Assembly (NCBI GenBank): GCA_934426825.1
Contig: CAKRYI010000010.1
Span: 18,344-82,343, forward strand
Length of the DNA: 64,000 bases
Direction: 5' to 3'
DNA from: an uncultured Acetatifactor sp.
GTDB lineage: Bacteria > Bacillota > Clostridia > Lachnospirales > Lachnospiraceae
A model generated the notes under the pieces. The model made no database searches. It saw nothing but the letters and a program-made list of their open reading frames with translations, and was not told the DNA's origin. Shown one piece after another: positions 8,988-18,703 of the stretch. A program made the position numbers and the translations under genes. Each line of letters starts with the position of its first letter. Positions within the stretch are counted from its first letter, which is position 1.

Positions 8988-11906
8988 CTAAAAAAGGTTC
9001 TCCAATTTCATAAATCTTTCTTTTTCTTCTTTCAGTTTACCGGCGCTGCCCACCACACACAGAAAATCTTCGGACAGGAAGGCACTGATATATTGCGCAA
9101 GTCCGCGGATTTGTTCCGCATCTGCCGATAAAATTTCGTCTCTCTCCTTTTGCAGAATTTCCGTAGTAAGTCCGGTCATATAGGCGCTGAGGGAATACAG
9201 ACCCTTTGCCGCCGGATTCATGGGCATATCCAAATCACTGATGGCTCCGATAATATACTGGGTCATGGTTCTTTCGTCTGCCTGATAGGACGCGATGGTT
9301 TCTGCGGCTTTCTCATACACCTCAATCGTCCTTGCCAGATTCGGGTCGCGGTAAGATACAAAATAGCTTTCTCCGCTTCTTCCAAAACTGCACATACAGC
9401 CGTAGGCACCGCCCTTCACTCTCACGTTCATCCACAGATATTCATATCCCATCATCACCTTGAGCACCTTCAAAGCTCCCTTGTAGGGAAGACCTTTTCT
9501 GCGGAAATTGCCGGCACGGCATACATACTGTACCTGCCCGGAGGTCATAAATCCCTCATTCTTTTTCTCTGCCTTCGGAACATAGTACTCCTTTTGTACC
9601 GGACTGTCATACAGATTTTTCTTAAGGTTCTCAATAGGCGCCGCAAGCCTGTTCACGGCTTCCTCACTTCCCACAAAGTCCACCATAAGGTTTTCTTTGC
9701 GGAAAATCATTTTTGCCAGAGTCTGCAGCTTACTTACCAGCGCATCTTTCTCCTCATCAAAGTGCTCCTCCAGGTTTGCCGTCAGGCGGTAAAAAGGAAT
9801 ACCGGAAAGTTCCTCGCTCAAAACTCCCGCCACGCTTCCGTAGGAAAGCGCACGTCCTGCCGCCACGCTGTGTCCTCCGGACAACATCTGTGCCTGCATA
9901 CGGGATTTTCCCTCGGCGAGAATCTCATACAGTCTCTTGGTATCGGTAAAATCACTGGTCAGAATCACTTCCTGCATCAGTTCCACCGCTTTTTCCAGAT
10001 TGTCAAAAAATACCTTTGTTTTCAGTTCCAGCGTCACCTTGCAGTTATCCGGATTCTCCACGGAGGAGTAGGCGTTGTTTACCGCCGCCATGCCGCCGGT
10101 CACAAGATTCATTTCATTGAATAAATCCCCGTAGCTGTAATGCTCTGTATTTAACAGTCCCAGGCACCCTTTCAGTATTCCGATATAGGGGAAATACTCG
10201 CCGGGAATCTCATCTAATTTAAAAATCAGTCTCAAATATCCGATGCCGTTGGTAAAGAGATTGTGATACAGCAAATCCGTGTCCCCGATGGAGCGCAGCT
10301 CATTCACAAAGCCGGAAGCCTCTTTTTTCAAATCCTCTCTCTTTAAAAGAGGAATTTTTTCCAAATCTTCCTTCTTGTCCTCGCCCTCCTGAAATGCCGT
10401 CAGGGCATGGAACTTGTCGATTGCCTCTTTGATTTCTTCCGCTGTCATGGATGCCTTTTTGTCCGCAAGACGTTTTCTCCATGCTTCCTCCTGTATTTCC
10501 TGTAAGCCCGCCTTCGGTTTTAAAATCACCACGGAGCTGTGCGGGTTCTTTAAGAGATACTCCTCCGTCAGCTTTTCAAAATATCCCTGTTTTGCCTTCT
10601 CCCTGAGTGACGCAAACGTGGCATTTGCCTCAATATGGATAAACGGCTTTCTATCGTCATACAGCCAACTGTCCAAAATCTGCAAGCCGTACATCAGTCC
10701 CTTGGGATAGGAACCGAAATCCGCCTCCCTGTATTTGAACTCATAATAGTTAATACCGGCGAGCAGCGCTTTTTCGTCAAATCCGTTCTTTACAATATCA
10801 TTCAGAACTTCATCTATGGTCTGCAAAAATTCCTCTTCCTTTGCCAGTGACGTGTCTTTTGCCACCACACTGAAATAGGGCTGTTTGATTCCGTTTTCAT
10901 AAATACTGTATACATCCTTACCGATACCCTTATCCACCAGAGCCTGTTTTAAAGGTGCACCGGGAGCGGTGCAGAGTGCATAATCCAAGATTTGGAACGC
11001 AACATACAATTCTCTGTCCAGACTGTCTCCCACGGTATAGTTGTGGGAAAGATAGGTATTTTCCTCCTCACTCTCTCCCTCGTTAATAGGGTACTCCCTT
11101 ACCACACGGTTCGGAGTCAGAAATACCGGTTCGTCCTCAATGGTGGAATCCACGGAAAGCGTATCAAAAGCGGACAGATATTGCTTGTCAATAAACTCAA
11201 GTTTCTCTGCCATATCCATATTTCCGTAAAGGTAAATATAACTGTTGGAAGGATGATAATATTTTCTGTGGAAATCCAAAAACTGCTCATAGGTAAGTTC
11301 CGGAATCACCTCCGGGTCTCCTCCGGACTCGCAGCCGTAGGTGGTGTGAGGGTACAGGGAGTTCATCATCTCCCGCTCCAGCACATCGTCCGGGGAGGAA
11401 AAAGCACCCTTCATCTCATTGTAAACAACACCGTTGACCTTCAGTTCATCCTCCGGTGTTTCCAGTTCATAATGCCAGCCTTCCTGACGGAAGATGGACT
11501 CATTTTTATAGATATTCGGGTAAAATACAGCGTCTAAGTAAACGTGCATCAGGTTCTGGAAATCCTTGTCATTGCAGCTTGCCACGGGATAGATGGTCTT
11601 GTCCGGGTAAGTCATGGCATTTAAAAAAGTATTCAAAGAACCCTTCACCAGTTCCACAAAAGGGTCTTTTACCGGGAATTCCTTAGAACCGCAGAGCACG
11701 GAATGTTCCAGAATATGTGCCACTCCCGTGGAATCCTTGGGGGGTGTACGGAATCCGATATAGAAAACTTTATTGTCATCATCATTTTCAATCAGCGCCA
11801 CCCTTGCCCCGGTCTTTTTGTGTCTGCAAAGATAGCTCATGCTGTTAATATCTTCTATTTTTCTCTTTTCAATTACCTCATAGGCGGACAATTCTTCTAC
11901 TTTCAT
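8988..11906 (-). CDS. M16C peptidase (presequence-protease / insulinase type)
   Basis: A 972-residue zinc metallopeptidase. The inverted zinc motif HxxEH is at residues 64-68 (HILEH), with the downstream Glu in the NGVVYNEMKGA segment as the likely third ligand. The order is active M16 half, the M16C-associated domain, then the inactive second half, which matches PreP-like enzymes of about 970-1000 residues that degrade short unfolded peptides. There is no signal peptide, so it is probably cytoplasmic. It lies alone between a lipoprotein gene and a hypothetical gene on the same strand. Confidence 0.93.
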   Translation of the reverse strand: MKVEELSAYEVIEKRKIEDINSMSYLCRHKKTGARVALIENDDDNKVFYIGFRTPPKDSTGVAHILEHSVLCGSKEFPVKDPFVELVKGSLNTFLNAMTYPDKTIYPVASCNDKDFQNLMHVYLDAVFYPNIYKNESIFRQEGWHYELETPEDELKVNGVVYNEMKGAFSSPDDVLEREMMNSLYPHTTYGCESGGDPEVIPELTYEQFLDFHRKYYHPSNSYIYLYGNMDMAEKLEFIDKQYLSAFDTLSVDSTIEDEPVFLTPNRVVREYPINEGESEEENTYLSHNYTVGDSLDRELYVAFQILDYALCTAPGAPLKQALVDKGIGKDVYSIYENGIKQPYFSVVAKDTSLAKEEEFLQTIDEVLNDIVKNGFDEKALLAGINYYEFKYREADFGSYPKGLMYGLQILDSWLYDDRKPFIHIEANATFASLREKAKQGYFEKLTEEYLLKNPHSSVVILKPKAGLQEIQEEAWRKRLADKKASMTAEEIKEAIDKFHALTAFQEGEDKKEDLEKIPLLKREDLKKEASGFVNELRSIGDTDLLYHNLFTNGIGYLRLIFKLDEIPGEYFPYIGILKGCLGLLNTEHYSYGDLFNEMNLVTGGMAAVNNAYSSVENPDNCKVTLELKTKVFFDNLEKAVELMQEVILTSDFTDTKRLYEILAEGKSRMQAQMLSGGHSVAAGRALSYGSVAGVLSEELSGIPFYRLTANLEEHFDEEKDALVSKLQTLAKMIFRKENLMVDFVGSEEAVNRLAAPIENLKKNLYDSPVQKEYYVPKAEKKNEGFMTSGQVQYVCRAGNFRRKGLPYKGALKVLKVMMGYEYLWMNVRVKGGAYGCMCSFGRSGESYFVSYRDPNLARTIEVYEKAAETIASYQADERTMTQYIIGAISDLDMPMNPAAKGLYSLSAYMTGLTTEILQKERDEILSADAEQIRGLAQYISAFLSEDFLCVVGSAGKLKEEKERFMKLENLF

Positions 11907-11954
11907 TTTCCCTCATTTCCGCGCCGAAAAGCGCTCTTTTCTTTTATTCCTTCC

Positions 11955-12386
11955 TTAAAAAGCCATCAGTGCCAGCTTGCTCATCCGCAGTTCCTGCACC
12001 ACAACGCCTTTCTCCTGCTTTTCCTCCGGTGTCATGGCAACAAGCTGTTCTATGGTAAGCTGTCTCGTCTCATACCGCTTCGATGTTTTTCCGAACAGAT
12101 TCTTCTTTTCCTCAATCAGATTCACTTTTATCTTCGCCTTTAACTGCTTAAAGATTTTTACCATAAAATTTTCCGGCTTCAGGTAATACAAAAGGGTCTC
12201 CAAAGTGTCCTCTGCGTCCGCTTCCGGCAGAATATAGCGTTCCACGATGAGCCGGAATTTAAACATCATCTCATCCTCGTCCAATATCTCTCCCAAGGTG
12301 TATTTTGTGCCAACATACAGATAACCGGTATCCTGCATACTGTATTTATTATCTTCGTAAGTAGTCTTTTGCATCTTTTTCCACAT
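11955..12386 (-). CDS. conserved-looking hypothetical protein
   Basis: 143 residues, no signal peptide, no membrane segment and no motif I recognise. It is rich in charged residues, with an amphipathic central part (LKPENFMVKIFKQLKAKIKVNLIEEKKNLFGK). A shorter start at MQKTTYEDNKYSMQD is possible. It lies between the M16C peptidase gene and a palindromic intergenic element on the same strand. Coding is supported by its good length, the absence of a better frame and fit within the minus-strand array. Confidence 0.6.
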   Translation of the reverse strand: MWKKMQKTTYEDNKYSMQDTGYLYVGTKYTLGEILDEDEMMFKFRLIVERYILPEADAEDTLETLLYYLKPENFMVKIFKQLKAKIKVNLIEEKKNLFGKTSKRYETRQLTIEQLVAMTPEEKQEKGVVVQELRMSKLALMAF

Positions 12387-12390
12387 TTCT

Positions 12391-12447
12391 GCGCACGTTC
12401 TTTGCGCATAGCGAGTTTGTGTCGAGTGCGCACAGACACAAATCTCG
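12391..12447. repeat. Palindromic intergenic element (two nested hairpins)
   Basis: Two overlapping inverted repeats fill most of the gap between the sigma-like gene and the next gene: gcgcac (12391-12396) with gtgcgc (12426-12431), and cgagtttgtgtc (12412-12423) with gacacaaatctcg (12435-12447, one bulged base). A further gaaaaat/atttttc hairpin begins near 12452. There is no clean terminator T-run. It resembles a REP-like element or an mRNA processing/attenuation hairpin. Confidence 0.5.
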
Positions 12448-12473
12448 TGATCGAAAAATTTTATTTTTCAATC

Positions 12474-13214
12474 TTACTGCTCCCGCTCAATATATTCAAT
12501 CTGGAATCCGCTCATACGGACAGCGTCCTGAATTGCCTTTTCGGATATTCCCGTTTCCTGTGCCAGTTCCGCCACCGTCACCTTCCGGTGCAGTTCCTCC
12601 GAAAGCTCCTTCGCCTTTTCCATCACCTTGTTGACCTTATCCACAACCTTCTGATCCGTCTTTTCATTGGAGGAATTTTCGGAAATATACTCCTCCATGG
12701 CATCCATAATCATTTTGCCAAGCATTCCCTGTGCTTCCTCCGGCTTTTCCAGACTGCCGAGCATGCCGGTTCCGAATGCAAGAGCCACATTGCCCTCTCC
12801 GATTAAATCCTCCAGAAAAACGCCCTGACCTGCGTAGAGTTTTGCAATCTCCACCACGTCCTTCAAATGTGCCTCCAGCACCTTGTGCTGTGCCTCCACA
12901 TCTCCCGCCATGGCAGACATGGTGTAAGCCTGCATCTGTCCGTCCGTGTACTCCGGCAGACGCTCCAGTTCATCCAGATAATCCTGTAAATAGTCTCTCT
13001 CCTCATCCGTCAGATAATCGTCCAAATTCACCGGCTCGCCAATTCCCACTTTATGCTTCACCAGATAATCAAAGACCATCTGTAACTGCTCGTTGTCCAG
13101 TTCCAATTCGGCAAAAGCGTCCTGCACCTGTTTTTCGCTGACGCAGTTTCCCTGTTCCTTTGCCAGTTTTCTCACATCTTCCAGCGTCTTTGCAAATAAG
13201 ACTTCTTTATTCAT
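12474..13214 (-). CDS. sigma-70-like protein lacking region 4
   Basis: 246 residues. The N-terminus resembles sigma region 1.1 (VSEKQVQDAFAELELDNEQLQMVFDYL). The middle resembles regions 1.2-2.2: AGDVEAQHKVLEAHLKDVVEIAKLYAGQG and LEDLIGEGNVAL are close to the core-RNA-polymerase-binding helix. The C-terminus resembles region 3.0/3.1 (VTVAELAQETGISEKAIQDAV). The -10-melting region 2.3/2.4 is poorly preserved and region 4, which reads the -35 box, is missing. It could be a degenerate sigma factor, a polymerase-binding regulator or an anti-sigma-like decoy. The role is not known. Confidence 0.75.
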   Translation of the reverse strand: MNKEVLFAKTLEDVRKLAKEQGNCVSEKQVQDAFAELELDNEQLQMVFDYLVKHKVGIGEPVNLDDYLTDEERDYLQDYLDELERLPEYTDGQMQAYTMSAMAGDVEAQHKVLEAHLKDVVEIAKLYAGQGVFLEDLIGEGNVALAFGTGMLGSLEKPEEAQGMLGKMIMDAMEEYISENSSNEKTDQKVVDKVNKVMEKAKELSEELHRKVTVAELAQETGISEKAIQDAVRMSGFQIEYIEREQ

Positions 13215-13354
13215 ATATAATATTTAGCTCCTCTCTGTTTCCCTTCTCTTTCACTCCATATGCCCATATGTCTGTTTTTATATTTCTGTTTTCTTATTTC
13301 TGTTTTCATAGGTCTGTTTCCTATGTTTCTTATGCTTATTTTTCTGATTTTTGC

Positions 13355-14212
13355 TTATTTCACATGCTCATGGGTAAACAGATGATACTGGCAGTATTCA
13401 TAATTTCCGTTGCACTTGGAGCAGAAACGAAATTCCAGTGTCGGGTCATCCTCTTCCGTTCTTCCGCAGATTGCACATTTGTGCTTGGTAATTCCGCCGG
13501 TGCTTTTCTGCATATTTCTCTTAAATTCTGCCCTGCGCTTAATCTGTTTCGGCTGCAGATGCAGGTAATTTCTGGTGGAAAGGTAAAACAAAAGAACATT
13601 TAACAAAGCAGCTCCGATGGCAAAACGGATAAACAGATTTCCCGCAATCATACTGCCCACCAAAAGCACCACGTCCAGTATTCCCATCCACTTTACTTTC
13701 ACGGGAATGACAAACATCAAAAGCACCTGCACATCCGGATAGGTGAGGGCAAAGCCGAGGAAAATGGAGAGGCTGATATAATAGGTACTGAATGCTCCCG
13801 AATAGGCGGAAAACAGTATCGTTGCCTCCTGTGCCGTCAGGCTTCCCTCTATCAGATAAACGCATCCCATGCTTAAGAAAGCTGCCACGATGGTGAGAAA
13901 CATACCGGAAAAGAGAAATACATTGTACCGGTAAGTTCCCCATGTTCTCTCCAATGCCGTACCGATGTTGTAGTAAAACAACAGCATGATAATGGTAAAA
14001 ATATCCAGTGAAGAGGGCGGAATCAAAAGCCATGTAAACAGTCTCCACACCTGTCCGTGTATGATTTGATACGGGTCGAGGGTGAGCCACACCGCCAACC
14101 TCGGTGCCAGAATCTCTATCACATAACCTGCCACATAGCACATAATCAGCACCAGTGTCAGATTGGGAATCGCATATTTTCCAAATTTTTTCTCAAATTG
14201 ATTCATTTTCAT
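13355..14212 (-). CDS. rhomboid-like membrane protein with zinc-finger tail (probably not a protease)
   Basis: 285 residues with about six membrane segments. The pattern WRLFTWLLIPP and later FYYNIGTALERTWG is that of the rhomboid superfamily. The catalytic GxSG serine is not visible: the expected segment reads FSAYSGAFSTYY, and no clear catalytic His follows in the last helix. The cytoplasmic C-terminus carries a Cys/His cluster (CAICG, FCSKCNGNYEYCQYHLFTH) typical of a small zinc finger. It is therefore best called a pseudo-rhomboid of unknown role. It is divergent from the plus-strand activase gene. Confidence 0.75.
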   Translation of the reverse strand: MKMNQFEKKFGKYAIPNLTLVLIMCYVAGYVIEILAPRLAVWLTLDPYQIIHGQVWRLFTWLLIPPSSLDIFTIIMLLFYYNIGTALERTWGTYRYNVFLFSGMFLTIVAAFLSMGCVYLIEGSLTAQEATILFSAYSGAFSTYYISLSIFLGFALTYPDVQVLLMFVIPVKVKWMGILDVVLLVGSMIAGNLFIRFAIGAALLNVLLFYLSTRNYLHLQPKQIKRRAEFKRNMQKSTGGITKHKCAICGRTEEDDPTLEFRFCSKCNGNYEYCQYHLFTHEHVK

Positions 14213-14367
14213 AAAACATCATCTCCATCCGTATGCAGTCATCTTTCACAGCATATACGAATATATTCTATCATTCCAATTCCCATAAGTAAACCAAGCA
14301 TTTTCGATTTAAGAGTTTTTTTAAGATTCTTTTTTTATTTTTAGAAACTTTTAACATGCCAAGTTCG

Positions 14368-14396
14368 TTGCATTTTGTCAGTTTGTGTCGTATAAT
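14368..14396 (+). promoter_or_regulatory. sigma-A promoter of the activase gene
   Basis: TTGCAT, a 17-nt spacer, then a perfect TATAAT. It lies about 50 nt upstream of the ATG at 14445, which itself has AGGAAGG as ribosome binding site. Confidence 0.75.
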
Positions 14397-14444
14397 ACCA
14401 TGGAATGTGAATGAATGATATTATAATAGGAAGGATGTACTTAT

Positions 14445-17400
14445 ATGGATTTATCAAACAAGCAGGCGACCCTTGGTATTGATATCGGGTCCACCACTGT
14501 GAAAATAGCGATTCTGGACGACGGACACAACATTCTGTTTTCCGATTATAAACGCCACTATGCGAATATCAGGGAGACCCTTTCCTCCCTGTTGCAGGAA
14601 GCCTACAAAGAGTTGGGAAATCTCACTCTTCACCCGATGATTACCGGTTCCGGCGGTCTTACCCTTGCAAACCACTTGGGAGTTCCCTTTACACAGGAGG
14701 TAATTGCCGTTGCGACCTCCCTGCAGGAGTTAGCGCCCAAGACGGACGTTGCCATTGAGCTTGGCGGTGAGGATGCCAAAATTATCTATTTTGAAGGCGG
14801 TAACGTGGAACAGCGTATGAACGGTATCTGCGCCGGCGGTACCGGTTCCTTTATCGACCAAATGGCTTCCCTGCTCCAGACAGACGCTTCCGGCCTGAAT
14901 GAGTATGCCAAGGGCTACCAGTCCCTCTATACCATAGCGGCACGCTGCGGTGTGTTTGCGAAATCCGACATCCAGCCTTTGATTAACGACGGTGCCACCA
15001 AGGAAGACTTAGCCGCCTCTATTTTTCAGGCGGTTGTAAACCAGACCATCAGCGGTCTTGCCTGCGGTAAACCTATCCGCGGCCATGTGGCATTTTTAGG
15101 CGGCCCCCTGCACTTCTTATCCGAGTTAAAGGCAGCGTTTATCCGCACCTTGAAGTTGGACGAGGAGCATATTATTGATACCGACAATTCCCACCTCTTT
15201 GCGGCAATCGGTTCTGCACTGAATGCCAAGGAGGAGGTTTCTTATACCATGGAGGAAATGGTTGCCAAGCTGTCCTCTGATATCAAAATGGAGTTTGAAG
15301 TGGAGCGTATGGAGCCCCTCTTTGCCAGCCAGGCAGACTACGACGCTTTTACAGAGCGTCACTGCCGCCACCATGTTACCACCGGTAATCTTGCAGACTA
15401 CCGTGGCAACGCATACCTCGGCATTGATGCAGGTTCCACCACAACCAAGATTGCCCTTGTGGGCGAGGACGGCTCCCTGCTCTATTCTTTCTACAGCAGC
15501 AATGACGGAAGCCCTTTAAAAACCGCTATCCGTTCCTTAAAAGAAATTTACTCCCTGTTACCGGAAGGAGTCCGCATTGTGCGCTCCTGTTCCACCGGTT
15601 ACGGCGAAGCGCTGATGAAAGCCGCTTTCTTATTGGACGACGGCGAAGTGGAAACCGTGGCACACTACTATGCGGCAGCCTTCTTTGACCCTTCCGTTGA
15701 CTGTATCTTGGACATCGGCGGACAGGACATGAAATGTATCAAAATCAAAAATCAGACCGTCGACAGCGTACAGCTTAACGAGGCTTGCTCCTCCGGCTGC
15801 GGTTCCTTTATCGAAACTTTTGCCAAATCCCTGAATTACAGCGTGCAGGATTTTGCAAAGGCAGCGCTGTTTGCCGAGCACCCTATCGACCTTGGAACCC
15901 GCTGTACCGTATTTATGAACTCCAAAGTAAAGCAGGCGCAGAAGGAAGGCGCATCCGTAGCCGATATTTCCGCCGGACTTGCCTACTCCGTTATCAAAAA
16001 CGCACTGTTCAAGGTTATCAAAGTGTCCGACGCCTCCGAACTGGGTAAAAATATCGTGGTACAGGGCGGTACTTTCTATAACGACGCCGTTTTGAGAAGT
16101 TTTGAAAAAATTGCAAACTGCGAAGCCATCCGTCCCGACATTGCGGGAATCATGGGTGCTTTCGGCGCTGCGTTAATTGCCAGAGAACGTTTTGAGGCTG
16201 ATTATCAGACCTCCATGCTCTCTTACGAGCAAATCTGCAATCTGCAGTTTGAAACCAGCATGGCAAAATGTAAGGGCTGTACCAACAACTGCCGCCTTAC
16301 CATCAACAAATTTTCCGGCGGACGCCAGTACATTTCCGGAAACCGCTGCGAACGTGGTATCGGCGGACAGAAAAATGCCCACAATGTTCCGAACTTGTTT
16401 GAATACAAATTAAACCGGCTCTTTTCCTATCCTTCTCTGGACGCAGACAAAGCTCCCAGAGGTGTGGTCGGTATTCCCAGAGTCTTAAATATGTATGAAA
16501 ATTATCCTTTCTGGCATACTTTCTTCACCCGGTTAGGATACCGTGTCATCCTCTCCCCCAGCTCCAACCGTAAGATTTACGAGCTGGGCATTGAGTCCAT
16601 TCCCAGCGAGTCCGAATGTTATCCGGCAAAGCTGGCACACGGTCATGTCACATGGTTAATCCGGCAGGGTATTAAATTCATTTTCTATCCCGCTCTGTTT
16701 TATGAAAGAGACGAGATAGAGGGAACCGGCAACCATTACAACTGCCCCATTGTTACCTCTTACTCCGAAAATATCAAAAATAACGTGGAAGAATTGGGAA
16801 CCGGAGATATTGTGTTCCGCAATCCTTTCATGTCCTTCAAGAGTTTGGAAACCGTTACGGACGCTCTGACCAAGGAGTTTACGGAAATTCCCGCCTCTGA
16901 AATTGCCTCCGCCTGCAAAAAGGCATGGGAGGAGCAGGCAAATGCCCGTCTGGATATGCAGAAGAAAGGCGAGGAAGTCCTGAAATATCTGGAAAGAACC
17001 GGAAAACGCGGTATTGTGTTGGCGGGACGCCCCTACCATGTGGACCCCGAAATCAACCATGGTATTCCCGAACTGATTACTTCCTACGATATTGCCGTGC
17101 TGACGGAGGATTCCATTTCCCACTTGGGCAAACCGGAAAGACCTCTGATTGTCTCCGACCAGTGGATGTACCATTCCCGTCTGTATGCGGCGGCAAGCTA
17201 TGTAAAGACCGTGGATAATCTGGATTTGATTCAGTTAAACTCCTTCGGCTGCGGTCTGGACGCCGTAACTACGGATCAGGTGAACGATATTCTCTCCGGC
17301 TCCGACAAGATTTATACCTGTCTGAAAATTGACGAGGTAAACAACCTTGGTGCCGCAAGAATCCGTATCCGTTCCCTGCTCTCCGCCATCCGCGTCAGAG

Positions 17401-18683
17401 AGAAACTGAACAAAAAACGCACACTGCACTCTTCCGCCATTTACAAGGTGCCTTTTACCGAAGAGATGCGCAAGGATTACACCATCCTCTGTCCGCAGAT
17501 GTCACCCATCCACTTTGAGATTTTGGAGCCCGCTTTCAATGCCTGCGGTTACAATTTTAAAGTACTGGACAACGACAACAGGCATTCCGTGGACGTCGGA
17601 CTTAAATATGTAAACAACGATGCCTGCTACCCGTCCTTGCTGGTAGTTGGACAGATTATGGAAGCACTGCTTTCCGGCAAGTATGATGTCAACAAGACTG
17701 CCATCATTATGTCCCAGACCGGCGGCGGCTGCCGTGCAACCAACTATGTGGGATTCATCCGCCGTGCCCTGAAAAAAGCTGGCATGGAGCAGATTCCCGT
17801 TATTTCCTTAAACTTAAACGGAATGGAGACAAACCCCGGCTTCCACCTGAATGCGGATTTAATGCTCCGTGCTTCCGTCGGCGCCGCCTTCGGAGATATT
17901 TTCATGAAATGTGTCTACCGTATGCGCCCCTATGAGGCAACCCCCGGCAGTGTGGATGCCCTGCACGCAAAGTGGCTCAAAAAAGTACAGGCATTTGTGT
18001 CCGCAAAACACATCAACCTGTTCAAATACAATAAAATGTGCCGTCAGATCATCCGGGACTTTGACAATATCTCTATTCTGGATATTAAAAAACCCCGCGT
18101 CGGCGTGGTAGGTGAGATTCTGGTAAAATTCTCCCCTGCGGGAAACAACCATTTGGTGGAACTTTTGGAGGCAGAGGGTGCGGAGGCTGTCGTTCCTGAT
18201 TTGATTGACTTTATGCTCTACTGTTTCTATAACCAGCTTTATAAGGCGGAGCATTTAGGTACCAGCAAACGTACCGCCAAAACCGCCTCCCTCGGTATAT
18301 GGGCGATTGAGCATCTTTTGCGCGGTGCATCCACCAAGGCATTCAAAGAGAGCAAACATTTTACACCGCCCACTCCGATTCGGGAAATCGTCTCCTTTGC
18401 GGAGCCCATTGTATCCATCGGAAACCAGACCGGTGAGGGTTGGTTCTTAACCGGAGAAATGGTGGAGCTGATACATGACAACGTTCCGAACATTGTCTGC
18501 ACCCAGCCTTTCGGCTGTCTGCCGAACCATGTGGTAGGAAAGGGAGTTATCAAGGCTCTGCGCAAGGCTTACCCCGCATCCAATATCGTAGCCATCGACT
18601 ACGACCCCGGTGCCAGCGAGGTAAACCAGCTGAACCGCATCAAACTGATGCTGTCCACCGCACAGAAGAATTTAAAGAAATAA
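14445..18683 (+). CDS. 2-hydroxyacyl-CoA dehydratase activase-like protein (fused, two ASKHA domains)
   Basis: 1412 residues. Two BadF/HgdC-type ATPase domains lie in tandem: one starting [10 protein letters not shown] (~11) with [10 protein letters not shown] (~128), the second starting [10 protein letters not shown] (~325) with the [4Fe-4S]-cluster type motif [11 protein letters not shown] (~446) and RCTVFMNS. A Cys motif CKGCTNNC (~609), a DUF2229-like region and a part resembling the dehydratase subunit HgdB/D follow. HgdC proteins use ATP to drive an electron into the dehydratase. Large fusions of this kind are common in Clostridia, but their substrate is generally unknown and no dehydratase genes are adjacent here. 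Confidence 0.88.
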   Translation: MDLSNKQATLGIDIGSTTVKIAILDDGHNILFSDYKRHYANIRETLSSLLQEAYKELGNLTLHPMITGSGGLTLANHLGVPFTQEVIAVATSLQELAPKTDVAIELGGEDAKIIYFEGGNVEQRMNGICAGGTGSFIDQMASLLQTDASGLNEYAKGYQSLYTIAARCGVFAKSDIQPLINDGATKEDLAASIFQAVVNQTISGLACGKPIRGHVAFLGGPLHFLSELKAAFIRTLKLDEEHIIDTDNSHLFAAIGSALNAKEEVSYTMEEMVAKLSSDIKMEFEVERMEPLFASQADYDAFTERHCRHHVTTGNLADYRGNAYLGIDAGSTTTKIALVGEDGSLLYSFYSSNDGSPLKTAIRSLKEIYSLLPEGVRIVRSCSTGYGEALMKAAFLLDDGEVETVAHYYAAAFFDPSVDCILDIGGQDMKCIKIKNQTVDSVQLNEACSSGCGSFIETFAKSLNYSVQDFAKAALFAEHPIDLGTRCTVFMNSKVKQAQKEGASVADISAGLAYSVIKNALFKVIKVSDASELGKNIVVQGGTFYNDAVLRSFEKIANCEAIRPDIAGIMGAFGAALIARERFEADYQTSMLSYEQICNLQFETSMAKCKGCTNNCRLTINKFSGGRQYISGNRCERGIGGQKNAHNVPNLFEYKLNRLFSYPSLDADKAPRGVVGIPRVLNMYENYPFWHTFFTRLGYRVILSPSSNRKIYELGIESIPSESECYPAKLAHGHVTWLIRQGIKFIFYPALFYERDEIEGTGNHYNCPIVTSYSENIKNNVEELGTGDIVFRNPFMSFKSLETVTDALTKEFTEIPASEIASACKKAWEEQANARLDMQKKGEEVLKYLERTGKRGIVLAGRPYHVDPEINHGIPELITSYDIAVLTEDSISHLGKPERPLIVSDQWMYHSRLYAAASYVKTVDNLDLIQLNSFGCGLDAVTTDQVNDILSGSDKIYTCLKIDEVNNLGAARIRIRSLLSAIRVREKLNKKRTLHSSAIYKVPFTEEMRKDYTILCPQMSPIHFEILEPAFNACGYNFKVLDNDNRHSVDVGLKYVNNDACYPSLLVVGQIMEALLSGKYDVNKTAIIMSQTGGGCRATNYVGFIRRALKKAGMEQIPVISLNLNGMETNPGFHLNADLMLRASVGAAFGDIFMKCVYRMRPYEATPGSVDALHAKWLKKVQAFVSAKHINLFKYNKMCRQIIRDFDNISILDIKKPRVGVVGEILVKFSPAGNNHLVELLEAEGAEAVVPDLIDFMLYCFYNQLYKAEHLGTSKRTAKTASLGIWAIEHLLRGASTKAFKESKHFTPPTPIREIVSFAEPIVSIGNQTGEGWFLTGEMVELIHDNVPNIVCTQPFGCLPNHVVGKGVIKALRKAYPASNIVAIDYDPGASEVNQLNRIKLMLSTAQKNLKK

Positions 18684-18703
18684 GAATTTTAAGACATAAA
18701 GAT

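Noticed and set aside
9150..10124. 324-codon plus-strand open frame
   Set aside because: Antisense shadow of the M16C peptidase gene, whose family motifs are unambiguous.
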